This document shows, one piece after another, positions 17,642-27,129 of a stretch of DNA of 64,000 nucleotides. Origin of the DNA: Dyadobacter sp. UC 10 (lineage in GTDB: Bacteria; Bacteroidota; Bacteroidia; Cytophagales; Spirosomataceae); NCBI RefSeq assembly GCF_008369915.1, contig NZ_VSRN01000001.1, positions 3,096,501 to 3,160,500 of the forward strand, read 5' to 3'. The notes under the pieces are model-generated. The model did no database searches and was not told the DNA's origin. It saw nothing but the letters and a program-made list of their open reading frames with translations. The translations under genes and the position numbers were made by a program. Within the stretch, counting starts at the first letter, position 1; each line of letters opens with the position of its first letter.

Positions 17642-18643
17642 ATGCGTAAAACTTTTTTTTGTATCGATGCCCACACTTGTGGAAACCCGGTTCGGGTGGT
17701 GGCTGGGGGAGGTCCTTTGCTGGAAGGTAATAGCATGATGGAGCGCAGGCTTCATTTCCTGCAAGAATTTGACTGGATCCGAAAGGGACTGATGTTCGAA
17801 CCGCGTGGCCACGATATGATGAGCGGGAGCATTCTGTACCCGCCTGTTGATCCAGCGAATGATATTGGTGTGTTATATATTGAAACCAGTGGCTGTCTGC
17901 CGATGTGCGGACACGGGACGATCGGTACCGTTACTATCGCGATCCAGGAAGGTTTGGTAACCCCGAAAGTACCAGGGAAGCTACGCCTGGAAACGCCTGC
18001 GGGGCTGGTTTTGGTCGAATATAAGCAAGAGGGCAAAAGGGTAACTTCTGTCAAGCTGGTTAATATTAAATCTTTTTTGGCAGCTGAAAACCTGACGGTT
18101 GAGTGCCCGGATCTGGGTACATTGACTGTGGATGTTTCTTACGGAGGCAACTTTTATGCGATCGTCGATCCACAGGAAAATTTCAGCGGACTTGAAAACT
18201 ATACTGCCGATCAACTGATCAGCTGGTCACGCGTACTGCGCAAGCGCCTGAATGAACAATACAAATTTGTTCATCCTGAAAGCGAGCACATCAACGGCCT
18301 GAGCCACATACTTTGGTCTGGTGCAGTAATTGACTCAACATCTACTGCCAGAAATGCGGTATTTTATGGAGACAAAGCAATCGACCGTTCTCCATGCGGC
18401 ACAGGTACCTCCGCCAGGATGGCCCAGTGGCACGCCAAAGGAAAGCTCAAAAAAGGAGATAAATTCATTCACGAAAGCATCATCGGCTCTAAATTCATCG
18501 GAACCGTTGAGGACGAAGTGACAATAGGCGACAAACCAGCTATCATCCCGGGAATCGAAGGCTGGGCCGTAGTGACAGGTTACAACAATATTTTCATCGA
18601 TGACGAAGAAGACCCGTACGCGTATGGGTTTCAGGTTATTTGA
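17642..18643 (+). CDS. 4-hydroxyproline 2-epimerase (proline racemase family)
   Basis: This 333-residue enzyme interconverts trans-4-hydroxy-L-proline and cis-4-hydroxy-D-proline without a cofactor, by a two-base mechanism. Both catalytic cysteines are present: Cys89 in LPMCGHGTIG and Cys252 in DRSPCGTGTSA. This separates it from trans-3-hydroxyproline dehydratases, which lose the first cysteine. FIDAHTCGNPVRVV-type residues at the N-terminus are typical of the epimerase branch. It is cytoplasmic and has the usual length. The gene sits between two word-repeat hairpins, which would influence its mRNA folding at both ends. Confidence 0.93.
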   Translation: MRKTFFCIDAHTCGNPVRVVAGGGPLLEGNSMMERRLHFLQEFDWIRKGLMFEPRGHDMMSGSILYPPVDPANDIGVLYIETSGCLPMCGHGTIGTVTIAIQEGLVTPKVPGKLRLETPAGLVLVEYKQEGKRVTSVKLVNIKSFLAAENLTVECPDLGTLTVDVSYGGNFYAIVDPQENFSGLENYTADQLISWSRVLRKRLNEQYKFVHPESEHINGLSHILWSGAVIDSTSTARNAVFYGDKAIDRSPCGTGTSARMAQWHAKGKLKKGDKFIHESIIGSKFIGTVEDEVTIGDKPAIIPGIEGWAVVTGYNNIFIDDEEDPYAYGFQVI

Positions 18644-18648
18644 TGAAG

Positions 18649-18768
18649 CTTTTAGCTTTTAGCCTTTGGCTATTGGCTGTTAGGCTGTTGGATTCATTTT
18701 AAACAAGTCTATTAATTCATAAACCAAAGCTAAAAGCTAATCGCTAACAGCTAATAGCAAATGACAAA
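18649..18768. repeat. second word-built inverted repeat in operon spacer
   Basis: TTTAGC/TTGGCT words at 18649-18690 face GCTAAAAGCTAA/GCTAACAGC words at 18727-18768, separated by AT-rich sequence. The right arm continues through the ATG of the next gene, so codons MTNSK are built from the repeat word (AAATGACAAATAGCAAA). It is the same design and word as the spacer at 17467-17641. Confidence 0.7.
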
Positions 18769-20020
18769 TAGCAAAGGAACCGCGTTGATCATTGGCGGTG
18801 GCATTATGGGATTGGCTTCGGCTTATTATCTGCTGAAAAGCGGGTGGGAAGTGACGTTGCTGGATAAGGGCGATCTGAGCGATAATTGTTCTCACGGCAA
18901 TGCAGGTATGATCGTTCCGAGCCACTTTATCCCGCTGGCAGCACCCGGAATGGTGGCGAAAGGAATCAAGTGGATGTTCGATAGCCGCAGCCCGTTTTAT
19001 GTAAAACCTTCTCTCGATTTTTCGCTGATTTCATGGGGACTGAAATTCATGAAAGCCGCGACGCCCGCCAATGTAGAACGTGCCGCGCCCTTTTTGAGGG
19101 ACTACCATTTACTCAGTAAGCAATTGTATGAGGATATTGCCGCAGAAGAAGGGCTGAATTTTGGTCTTGAAAAAAAGGGTATTCTCATGCTTTATAAATC
19201 CGAAAAAGCAGGAGAAGAGGAAATCCATGTAGGGAAAGATGCGCAGAAGCTGGAGCTTGACGTGGAAATGCTCTCCAGAGAGCAGGTACAAGCCATTGAG
19301 CCTGGGTTAAAACTGGATGTGGCCGGGGCGGTACATTACCATTGCGACGCACATCTGTACCCGACTGCGCTGTTTAACCAGCTTTTGAAGAATATCAGGG
19401 AAAAAGGGGCGAGGGTTGTCTCAAATGCAGAGGTGACTGGTTATGAGATTGCAAACGGTGAAGTGAAAGCCGTCAATACTTTGCAGGGTAAATACGAATC
19501 GGATATTGTTGTGATGACGGGCGGTACCTGGCTGCCGCAGCTCGCGAAGCTGGCCGGACTCTCGATTCCGGTGATGCCGGGGAAGGGGTATTCATTCATG
19601 CAGCCTAATACAATCCATCCGATCGTGCATCCTGCATTGCTGATAGAGGCCCGCGTGGCGGTGACGCCGATGAACGGACAGGTTCGCTTCGGAGGAACGA
19701 TGGAACTTGCAGCAGTCAACGACAAGATTAATATGAACCGGGTAGAAGGAATTGTGAACGCGATCCCGCAATATTACCCGGAATTGAATGTGGCTATTCC
19801 GCCCAGGGAAAACATCTGGTATGGTTTCCGCCCGTGCTCGCCCGACGGTTTGCCTTACCTTGGATATAGCAAAAAGCTTAAAAACCTGATCGTAGCGGGT
19901 GGTCACGGAATGATGGGGATCAGTCTTGGTCCGGCAACCGGGAAGGTTGTAGCCGAGCTGGCGAATCGAAATGCTACCTCTTTGAATACCGTTTTGTACG
20001 ATCCGGAGAGATATAACTGA
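18761..20020 (+). CDS. FAD-dependent D-hydroxyproline dehydrogenase (DAO family)
   Basis: This 419-residue flavoenzyme has the ADP-binding motif IGGGIMGLASAYYL near residue 11 and a C-terminal FAD/substrate segment, WYGFRPCSPDGLPYLGYS, then GGHGMMGISLGPATGKVV. This is the DadA-like/D-amino-acid dehydrogenase layout. Between the hydroxyproline epimerase and the pathway's deaminase and dehydrogenase, its substrate should be cis-4-hydroxy-D-proline, giving 1-pyrroline-4-hydroxy-2-carboxylate. Electrons probably enter the respiratory chain. It is the fourth and last pathway gene. Its stop codon is followed immediately by the 128-bp repeat array. A D-proline or general D-amino-acid role cannot be excluded. 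Confidence 0.88.
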   Translation: MTNSKGTALIIGGGIMGLASAYYLLKSGWEVTLLDKGDLSDNCSHGNAGMIVPSHFIPLAAPGMVAKGIKWMFDSRSPFYVKPSLDFSLISWGLKFMKAATPANVERAAPFLRDYHLLSKQLYEDIAAEEGLNFGLEKKGILMLYKSEKAGEEEIHVGKDAQKLELDVEMLSREQVQAIEPGLKLDVAGAVHYHCDAHLYPTALFNQLLKNIREKGARVVSNAEVTGYEIANGEVKAVNTLQGKYESDIVVMTGGTWLPQLAKLAGLSIPVMPGKGYSFMQPNTIHPIVHPALLIEARVAVTPMNGQVRFGGTMELAAVNDKINMNRVEGIVNAIPQYYPELNVAIPPRENIWYGFRPCSPDGLPYLGYSKKLKNLIVAGGHGMMGISLGPATGKVVAELANRNATSLNTVLYDPERYN

Positions 20021-20495
20021 TTGCCCATGTCGGTGTTGTCACCGACATCAGGCGAGAAGCCAGGCCGGTAGCTTTGGTGCATTCGTTGGTGACAACACCA
20101 ACGATGGCGGAACTGATTGCCGATGTTGGTGATCGCCAATGTTGGTGACTGCCCATGTCGGTGTTGTCACCGACATCAGGCGAGAAGCCAGGCCGGTAGC
20201 TTTGGTGCATTCGTTGGTGACAACACCAACGATGGCGGAACTGATTGCCGATGTTGGTGATCGCCAATGTTGGTGACTGCCCATGTCGGTGTTGTCACCG
20301 ACATCAGGCGAGAAGCCAGGCCGGTAGCTTTGGTGCATTCGTTGGTGACAACACCAACGATGGCGGAACTGATTGCCGATGCTGGTGATCGCCGATGCTG
20401 GTGACTGCCCATGTCGGTGTTGTCGCCGACATCAGGCGAGAAGCCGGGCCGGTAGCTTTGGTGCATTCGTTGGTGACAACACCAACGATGGCGGA
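20017..20495. repeat. 128-bp tandem repeat array, ~3.7 copies
   Basis: GCCCATGTCGG recurs at 20023, 20151, 20279 and 20407, an exact 128-base period. The last copy is incomplete and slightly diverged. Each unit holds two 20-base hairpins: TGTCGGTG-TTGT-CACCGACA and, in reverse sense, CGTTGGTG-ACAA-CACCAACG. GATGTTGGTGATCGCC-type half-copies lie between them. The array begins at the stop codon of the dehydrogenase gene and ends about 50 bases before the DUF885 peptidase start. Frames that cross it on the minus strand are by-products of the repeat. Confidence 0.95.
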
Positions 20496-20545
20496 TCAGT
20501 GGCGGAACCGAACTCAATACTAAACTCTTAAAACATATCAATTCT

Positions 20546-22330
20546 ATGCAGCAGCGTTTCCTCTCGCGACTTTGTGTCTTCCTGTTTCTGCTGATAGCTG
20601 CACGATCGCACGCACAAAGCCAAAATTCCAAATACAACCTCTACGAGCAAACCAGCGAAACAGCCGGGCTGGTCATGCGATACAACGAGGATATCCAGGC
20701 AGTTCGTTCTTTCTATTCACCTATGCTGGTGCGGGGACGCGGTTTCGCAGCTCCTTCTTATGTGCTGAACTCTCCGGAACAGCGGAAAAGATTGAAAGAA
20801 GTCGATAGAGATTATCTTGAGCAGTTAGCTAAGATGGATTTTGATGCAATGAGCATTTACGGTAAAGTCGACTATACCTTGCTGAAAAGAAATATCGACG
20901 ACCATTTGCTGGGTTTGGAGCAGGAAGAGAAAGAATATAACTCGATCTCCAAATACATTCCTTTCGCCGAAAAAATTTACGCACTGGAAAAGCAGCGACG
21001 GAGAGGGAATACTTTGAAAGGGCAGCAGGTGGCAGCGGATTTGAATGATGTTTTAAATGAATTAAAGGCATCTTCCGAGTCTGTCAAAAAGCTGGAAGAG
21101 ATAGATATGCCGCTTGCAAACCGCGCGGAAGAAGCTTTAAAAGGTTTGGATGAACGTTTGAAAGGTGTGTATGAATTTTATAACGGTTACGATCCGATGT
21201 TTACCTGGTGGGTGCCCAAACCTTATCAGTCTCTCGACAGCGCCCTTAATGCCTATGCGAAGGTTTTAAAAGGGAAAGGCAAACTTAACACCACTCAAAA
21301 AGAAGACAAAAGCGGGATCAAAGGTGTACCGATCGGTCGGGACGAGCTGATCCGGCAATTACGGGTGGAAATGATCAGTTATACACCGGACGAACTGATT
21401 GAGCTTGCCAATAAGGAATTCGCCTGGTGCGACAAGGAGCTGCTTAAAGCTTCACAGGAAATGGGTTTCGGAAATGACTGGAAAAAGGCGCAGGAAAAAG
21501 TGAAAAACAGCTTTGTGCCGGAAGGCGAACAGCCTGCCCTGATCATGAAGCTTTACAACGACGCGAAGGAATTTATCACCAGAAATAAGCTTTACGAATA
21601 CCCCGAAATTGCCGACGAAACCTGGGGAATGCAAATGATGTCACCCGAGCGCCAGCTGATCAATCCGTTCTTTTTGGGAGGCAGGGATATTATCATTTCC
21701 TATCCTACCAATACCATGAACCAGGAGGATAAGCTGATGAGTATGAGAGGGAACAATCCCTATTTCTCCCGTGCCACGGTTCACCACGAGCTGGTTCCCG
21801 GCCACCATTTGCAGCATTATATGCGCAGCCGGTACAAGCCTTACCGCCGCGAGTTTGGTACCCCATTCTGGACCGAAGGCTGGGCGCTTTATTGGGAGTT
21901 GCTGCTTTATGACAAAGGCTTTGCCAAAACCCCCGAAGAGCGGATCGGTATGCTTTTCTGGCGCATGCACCGCTGCGCACGGATAACTTTCTCATTAAAC
22001 TATCATTTAGGCAAATGGACGCCGCAGGAATGTATTGATTTTCTGGTTGACAGGGTAGGCCACGAGCGGGCCAATGCCGAGGGCGAAGTACGCCGCTCTT
22101 TTCAGGGAAATTACAGCCCGCTGTACCAGGTCGCGTATCTGATCGGTGGTTTGCAGATTCTGAGTCTTAAAAATGAACTCGTCGAAAGTGGTAAAATGAC
22201 CTATCAGCAGTTTCACGATGCCATTATGAAGGAGAATAATATGCCGATCGAAATGGTCAGGGCAACGCTGACTAACCAGCCGATCAAGCGGGACTTCAAA
22301 ACCCAGTGGAAGTTTTATAGTTTCAAATAA
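20546..22330 (+). CDS. DUF885 family secreted metallopeptidase-like protein
   Basis: This is a 594-residue protein with a signal peptide (hydrophobic 9-19, cleavage after SHAQ), so it is periplasmic or exported. It matches the DUF885 family in length and shows its zinc-site-like motif HHELVPGHHLQH at 413-424, with Glu415 as candidate catalytic base. FWTEGWALYWELLLYD follows about 30 residues later, which supplies a likely third ligand. Family members are thought to be peptidases, though few are characterised. Position between hydroxyproline catabolism and an amino-acid permease suggests it trims imported peptides rich in proline or hydroxyproline. That specificity is inferred from context only. 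Confidence 0.88.
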   Translation: MQQRFLSRLCVFLFLLIAARSHAQSQNSKYNLYEQTSETAGLVMRYNEDIQAVRSFYSPMLVRGRGFAAPSYVLNSPEQRKRLKEVDRDYLEQLAKMDFDAMSIYGKVDYTLLKRNIDDHLLGLEQEEKEYNSISKYIPFAEKIYALEKQRRRGNTLKGQQVAADLNDVLNELKASSESVKKLEEIDMPLANRAEEALKGLDERLKGVYEFYNGYDPMFTWWVPKPYQSLDSALNAYAKVLKGKGKLNTTQKEDKSGIKGVPIGRDELIRQLRVEMISYTPDELIELANKEFAWCDKELLKASQEMGFGNDWKKAQEKVKNSFVPEGEQPALIMKLYNDAKEFITRNKLYEYPEIADETWGMQMMSPERQLINPFFLGGRDIIISYPTNTMNQEDKLMSMRGNNPYFSRATVHHELVPGHHLQHYMRSRYKPYRREFGTPFWTEGWALYWELLLYDKGFAKTPEERIGMLFWRMHRCARITFSLNYHLGKWTPQECIDFLVDRVGHERANAEGEVRRSFQGNYSPLYQVAYLIGGLQILSLKNELVESGKMTYQQFHDAIMKENNMPIEMVRATLTNQPIKRDFKTQWKFYSFK

Positions 22331-22376
22331 TATCGTAGCTTACATTCTTCAAAAAAGCCCGCAAAACCTAAACCTT

Positions 22377-23825
22377 ATGTCTTTGAAAAGCACTGTCGAA
22401 TCTGCTGAGGAAAAAAAATCATTCAAACCTTCACTAGGACTCATGGACGCGACAATGCTGGTCGCAGGGAGCATGATCGGGTCGGGTATTTTTATTGTGA
22501 GTGCAGATATTACCAGGAATACCGGCAGTGTGGGATGGCTGATGTTTGTGTGGCTGATTACGGGCTTCATGACATTGACTGCCGCATTAAGCTACGGCGA
22601 GCTGAGCGCCATGTTTCCCAAGGCGGGTGGGCAATATGTTTATTTAAAAGAAGCATATAATTCATTAATCGGCTTTCTGTACGGATGGAGCTTTTTTACG
22701 GTCATCCAAACTGCCACGATTGCAGCAGTTGCAGTGGCGTTTGCCAAATTCACGGCTTACCTGCTGCCGATGTTCAGCGAAGATCTGGTGGCGATAGATC
22801 TGGGTTTTATCAAGATTTCACCGGCGCAGTTACTGTCCCTGGTGCTCATTGTTTTACTGACGTTTATTAATACACGTGGTGTAAATGGCGGTAAAATCAT
22901 CCAGACTACATTTACATTGACGAAATTATTAAGCCTGCTAGGCCTGATCGTTTTCGGCTTGCTTTTTATGAAACCGGAGATTTGGGCAGCAAACTGGGAT
23001 TCAGCGACGATGTGGGACCTGCACAAACTGAATATCGACGGAAGTATCGAATCTTATACCACCATAGCCGCTTTCGGCGCAATTGCCGCCTCAATGGTAG
23101 GTTCTATTTTCAGCAGTGATTCGTGGAATAATGTAACTTTTATAGCGGGGGAGATAAAGAATCCGCAGCGAAATATCGGGCTCAGTCTGGCATTAGGTAC
23201 TATCATCGTCACGGTCATTTATGTGCTCACCAATGTGATGTATACGGGTGTTTTGTCCCTGCAGGAAATTGCTTCTTCGGATAAAGACCGCGTAGCTGTT
23301 ACGGCTTCCAATGTGATTTTCGGAAATGCCGGAACGATCATTATCGCGGTGATGATCATGATTTCGACCTTTGGTTGTAACAACGGGCTAATCATGTCCG
23401 GTGCGCGGGTGTATTATTCGATGGCCAAAGACGGTATGTTTTTCAAGAAAGTAGGAACGCTGAATAAGAACTCCGTACCTGAATTTGGGCTGTGGATCCA
23501 ATGTGTGATCGCCTGTTTGTGGAGTCTGAGTGGAAAATACGGCAACCTCCTGGATATGATTTCTTTTGTGGTCGTGGTATTTTATATGCTGACCATCATC
23601 GGGATTTTTATATTAAGAAAGAAAATGCCTGATGTGCCTCGTCCGTATAAAGCATTCGGTTATCCCTTTCTGCCTATTATTTACATCATTATGGGTGTTG
23701 CATTCTGCGTGTTACTGATCATCTATAAACCTGAATATACCTGGCCTGGATTAATCATTGTACTGCTCGGCATTCCGGTTTATTACTTTATCGGGAAGAA
23801 AGATATTACTACGGATAACGTCTAA
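22377..23825 (+). CDS. APC-superfamily amino-acid permease
   Basis: This 482-residue inner-membrane transporter has about 12 hydrophobic segments. The first carries the APC signature SMIGSGIFIVSADI, and the broken TM6 region GAIAASMVGSIFSSDSWNNVTFIAGEIKNP is typical of amino-acid/polyamine antiporters and symporters. It starts 46 bases after the DUF885 gene and probably shares its transcript. The likely job is uptake of free amino acids, with proline or hydroxyproline suggested by the neighbours but not shown by the sequence. Confidence 0.9.
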   Translation: MSLKSTVESAEEKKSFKPSLGLMDATMLVAGSMIGSGIFIVSADITRNTGSVGWLMFVWLITGFMTLTAALSYGELSAMFPKAGGQYVYLKEAYNSLIGFLYGWSFFTVIQTATIAAVAVAFAKFTAYLLPMFSEDLVAIDLGFIKISPAQLLSLVLIVLLTFINTRGVNGGKIIQTTFTLTKLLSLLGLIVFGLLFMKPEIWAANWDSATMWDLHKLNIDGSIESYTTIAAFGAIAASMVGSIFSSDSWNNVTFIAGEIKNPQRNIGLSLALGTIIVTVIYVLTNVMYTGVLSLQEIASSDKDRVAVTASNVIFGNAGTIIIAVMIMISTFGCNNGLIMSGARVYYSMAKDGMFFKKVGTLNKNSVPEFGLWIQCVIACLWSLSGKYGNLLDMISFVVVVFYMLTIIGIFILRKKMPDVPRPYKAFGYPFLPIIYIIMGVAFCVLLIIYKPEYTWPGLIIVLLGIPVYYFIGKKDITTDNV

Positions 23826-23835
23826 ACAAGCGATT

Positions 23836-23870
23836 GCGTCGGAGCTATTCACAGAAAATGACTCCGACGC
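23836..23870 (+). terminator. terminator after the permease gene
   Basis: A 9-bp stem (GCGTCGGAG at 23836-23844 with CTCCGACGC at 23862-23870) encloses a 17-base loop and is followed by CTTTTACGTTTTT. It lies 10 bases after the permease stop. Confidence 0.65.
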
Positions 23871-23996
23871 CTTTTACGTTTTTCAAACTGATGATACTGA
23901 ATGCGAGGACACCGAATTGAAGTGGTGAATGTTAGATCTGTCGTACTCAAACCTGAAAAAGATACACAAACCCGGCATTGTTTGCATTACGCCAAA

Positions 23997-25379
23997 TCAC
24001 CGCAGCGCCTCCACTTCCGTCACTTCCTTCGGCAAATGCTTCCCTAAAATCCTATTACCCCGTTCTGTTATCAAAACATTATCCTCAATACGAATTCCTG
24101 TAAAATCGCGCAGCATTTCCAGCTTACTGTAGTCTACAAAATCAGCCAGTTTATTCTCTGCTTTCCAGCGGTCTATCAGTGTAGGGATCAGGTACAGGCC
24201 GGGTTCAACGGTTACTACAAATCCAGGTTCCAGCGCGCGGCCGAGGCGGAGGGATTTCCAGCCGAATGTGGTTCCTTTCACCAGGTCTTCGGTATAACCG
24301 ACATATTGCTCGCCAAGATTTTCCATATCGTGTACGTCCAGCCCGATCATGTGGCCGAGGCCACATTGGAAGAATAGGGTGTGCACATCATTTGCAACCG
24401 CTTCTTCGGGATCGCCCTTGACAACGCCCAATGATTTGAGCCCTTCCAGCAATTTAGTCGCGGCGAGTTTGTGCACATCTTTAAACAAAATGCCAGGCTT
24501 GCAAGCTTCGATAGCCGCATTTTGTGCATTCAGCACGATCTGGTACATATCCTTTTGCAGCGGCGAAAACTGTTTTCCCATCGGGATAGTCCGTGTCAGA
24601 TCTCCGCAGTAGCGCATGGCAGTTTCGGCACCCGCGTCGCATAAGCCCATCTGTCCTTCGCGCATCACCAGGTCGCGGGTGTGGGTGTGCAGGATTTCTC
24701 CATTTACCGTCAGGATAATTGGATAAGAAATGTCGCCACCGGCACCTATCGCAATACTTTGCAGTTTTCCGGCCACTTCTTTTTCCGTCATACCAGGACG
24801 CGTATTGCGCATAAAATCGAGGTGCATATCCACCGAGGTATTCACCGCTTTTTCCATTTCAGCGATTTCCTCCGCAGTTTTATAATTGCGCATGGAAACA
24901 ATCGCTTTAATCAGCGTCACAGAAGCTTTTTGCGAAGCCTCAGCTGGCGATACCTGCAACCATTCCTGCAATTTTAAAGTATGTTCAGCCCGGTAGGGAG
25001 GCAGGAAATGTACCTGCTGTTTTCTGCCCAAAACATTTTTTAAAAAACCATCGATAGCAGCGAGCGGCATTACCTGAGACACGCCCACTTTCGCAGCTTT
25101 GTCAACCAGCGGCTCTTTCGGGCCGGTCCACACAATATCATCGATGGTCAGCTCATTGCCGAATACGATTTCCTGGTCATTATCAATGTCAATCACCGCG
25201 TGAATGGAAGGAATATCCAGGCCGAAATAGTAAAGAAAAGAGCTGTCCTGCCGAAATGGGTATACATTATCCCGGTAGTTCATGCCCGAATCTTCATTGC
25301 CGAGGAACAGGACCAACCCGCCTCCGACTTTCGTTTTCAGTTGTGTGCGTCTTTGAATGTAGGTTTCTTTGGAGAACAT
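23997..25379 (-). CDS. Xaa-Pro aminopeptidase (M24B, aminopeptidase P)
   Basis: This 460-residue cytoplasmic metallopeptidase removes the N-terminal residue from peptides with proline in second position. An aminopeptidase P N-terminal domain (~1-150, with NYRDNVYPFRQDSSFLYYFG) precedes the pita-bread catalytic domain. All five metal ligands are visible: Asp248 and Asp260 (LCDAGAETAMRYCGDLTRT), His343 (GLGHMIGLDVHD), Glu392 (VTVEPGLY) and Glu432 (GIRIEDNV). It converges on the permease gene and is separated from susD2 by a terminator. It fits the proline-peptide theme of the locus by freeing Xaa and Pro or Hyp from internalised peptides. Confidence 0.95.
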   Translation of the reverse strand: MFSKETYIQRRTQLKTKVGGGLVLFLGNEDSGMNYRDNVYPFRQDSSFLYYFGLDIPSIHAVIDIDNDQEIVFGNELTIDDIVWTGPKEPLVDKAAKVGVSQVMPLAAIDGFLKNVLGRKQQVHFLPPYRAEHTLKLQEWLQVSPAEASQKASVTLIKAIVSMRNYKTAEEIAEMEKAVNTSVDMHLDFMRNTRPGMTEKEVAGKLQSIAIGAGGDISYPIILTVNGEILHTHTRDLVMREGQMGLCDAGAETAMRYCGDLTRTIPMGKQFSPLQKDMYQIVLNAQNAAIEACKPGILFKDVHKLAATKLLEGLKSLGVVKGDPEEAVANDVHTLFFQCGLGHMIGLDVHDMENLGEQYVGYTEDLVKGTTFGWKSLRLGRALEPGFVVTVEPGLYLIPTLIDRWKAENKLADFVDYSKLEMLRDFTGIRIEDNVLITERGNRILGKHLPKEVTEVEALR

Positions 25380-25454
25380 GGCTTGTGGTGTTTAATGCAG
25401 TCGCATTCCGGTAATGCGCGATTTGCAAATTTAAGTTTCTATGTAAATGAAAAA

Positions 25455-25493
25455 AATCTTGCTCTTAAACATCGACTGTTTTCGAGCAAGATT
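25455..25493 (-). terminator. rho-independent terminator after susD2
   Basis: A perfect 10-bp stem (AATCTTGCTC at 25455-25464 with GAGCAAGATT at 25484-25493) is followed on the minus strand by a T-run. It closes the S9 peptidase-susC2-susD2 transcript. Confidence 0.85.
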
Positions 25494-25523
25494 AAAACTA
25501 CTAACCTAATCAGAATGTAAATA

Positions 25524-27107
25524 TTAGTAACCCGGATTTTGTTTCAGGTTGGTATTTTTGTCCAGCTCGCTTTGCGGTATCGGAAACAATGCACGTTGCG
25601 CAGCCTGTGGACGGTGGTTGAACCATTTTTTCGTACCAAAAACTCCAAACCGGATCATATCCTGGCGACGGTGTGCCTCCGCAGCAAACTCCCACCCAAG
25701 CTCGTCGAAAAAGCGGCCAAACTTCACATCGTCGCCACCCTGGCGCTCGGTAATCGTCCCATCGACCGCCTGGTAACCATAATTGTATTTGCTGCCCTTC
25801 GCCAGATCTGCGCCGGTAACGGTCGCCTTCGCCGGGTTGTTTTTAAATGCGCGTTTGCGTACTTCTGTCACGATCGCAGCAGCTTCTTCTGCTTTTCCAG
25901 TCCGTAAAAGTGCCTCCGCTTTGATCATCAGCACATCCGCATAGCGTAGAAAAGGAAAGTCGTTGTCCATGCTGTTGGTCACATTCGGCTTGATCTTGTA
26001 TTTGCCGATACGATACCCGTCCGAGGAAGCCGTTTTCTCCATTGTCGGCACTGCTTTGCCATACGTGATCACCACAGCCCCGGTAGACGCGTTTTTCTGC
26101 GGGCCCATGATCCAGGTATCTGCCAGGCGGCTGTCGTCAGCGTCATAGGTCTCGATAAATTGCGGAACGGCGCAGTTTCCACCCCACGGACCGGCATTCA
26201 TCGGGTAAACTGTCCGGCTTAGTGGGTCGAGCGTTTTCATGTGGATTATGTTACCAACTCCATAGATTTCGTCGTAAGGAATAGCAAAAATGATCTCTTT
26301 GGAATTGAAATTCGTCCAGGTGAATATGTCGGAATAATTGGCGTCCAGCACATATTTGCCACTTTTGATCACTTCATCAGCCTGCTCGATAGCCTTTGCC
26401 CACTGCGGTGTACCGGTGTAAACTTCCGCATTGAGGTAAATTTTCGCGAGCAAGGCTTTTGCTCCCCATCTGTTCAGCTGGCCATAAGTAGTGGCAGCAT
26501 TCTCGCTCAGATTGGGTATTGCATCGCCCAATTCTTTGATAATGAAGTCGTATACTTCTTTGCGCGTACTTTGCTTCGGCAGACTGATATCTTTAAAATC
26601 CGTAACGATAGGCACATTTCCGTGATTATCGAGCAGCAGATAATAGGCCAGCGCGCGCACCGCTTTCAATTCGGCAATCGTATTTTCTTTCCCGGTCGTA
26701 ATAGGAATCTCCCCGCTTTCAATCTGAGAAATTACACGGTTGGCAGTCGTAATGCTGCTGAATGAGCTGAACCAGGTATTTGCCGGCTGATCCTGCAACG
26801 ACGTCCAGGTGTGGTAATGCATTCGTTTATAGGTACCAGCATCATCCCAGCCATTTGGGCGGGAGGGCGTAATGATGGCGTCGGCGGCTTCTTCCTGCAA
26901 GTCGAAATAGCCTTGCCAGCCTGCCATAAGGCTTCTCAATGAAGAGTAAACGGGGGCTACGATCGCAGGCAAATCCTTCTCGGTCGGTTGGTAGCTGCTG
27001 GCGAGTACCTCGGAATAAACCTGTTCTTTCAGGTCCGTGCAGGAGTACAGGGAGGCAGCACTCAGTACCGACGTGAGCAATATATATTTGGCGTTTCGGT
27101 TTTTCAT
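25524..27107 (-). CDS. SusD/RagB family nutrient-binding lipoprotein (pair 2)
   Basis: This 527-residue surface lipoprotein has a signal with lipobox SLYSC at the N-terminus. TANRVISQIESG and ELKAVRALAYYLLLDNHGNVPIV form SusD-type TPR helices. GWEFAAEAHRRQDMIRFG sits near the end, and the terminal residues are NLKQNPGY. It pairs with susC2, 22 bases upstream on the same strand. Encoded directly downstream of a secreted dipeptidyl-peptidase, and close to Xaa-Pro aminopeptidase and hydroxyproline catabolism, it is a candidate peptide-binding rather than glycan-binding SusD. Related pairs such as RagAB import oligopeptides. Confidence 0.93.
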   Translation of the reverse strand: MKNRNAKYILLTSVLSAASLYSCTDLKEQVYSEVLASSYQPTEKDLPAIVAPVYSSLRSLMAGWQGYFDLQEEAADAIITPSRPNGWDDAGTYKRMHYHTWTSLQDQPANTWFSSFSSITTANRVISQIESGEIPITTGKENTIAELKAVRALAYYLLLDNHGNVPIVTDFKDISLPKQSTRKEVYDFIIKELGDAIPNLSENAATTYGQLNRWGAKALLAKIYLNAEVYTGTPQWAKAIEQADEVIKSGKYVLDANYSDIFTWTNFNSKEIIFAIPYDEIYGVGNIIHMKTLDPLSRTVYPMNAGPWGGNCAVPQFIETYDADDSRLADTWIMGPQKNASTGAVVITYGKAVPTMEKTASSDGYRIGKYKIKPNVTNSMDNDFPFLRYADVLMIKAEALLRTGKAEEAAAIVTEVRKRAFKNNPAKATVTGADLAKGSKYNYGYQAVDGTITERQGGDDVKFGRFFDELGWEFAAEAHRRQDMIRFGVFGTKKWFNHRPQAAQRALFPIPQSELDKNTNLKQNPGY

Positions 27108-27129
27108 TTTTTTGAAAGTTTGTTGTGGA

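Noticed and set aside
20017..20495. CRISPR array
   Set aside because: The units are identical along their whole 128 bases, without unique spacers, and no cas genes are nearby.
20048..20637. Minus-strand open frames across the 128-bp array encoding repeated peptides
   Set aside because: They arise because the repeat stays open in several frames; the composition follows the DNA repeat, and the peptides have no family-like content.
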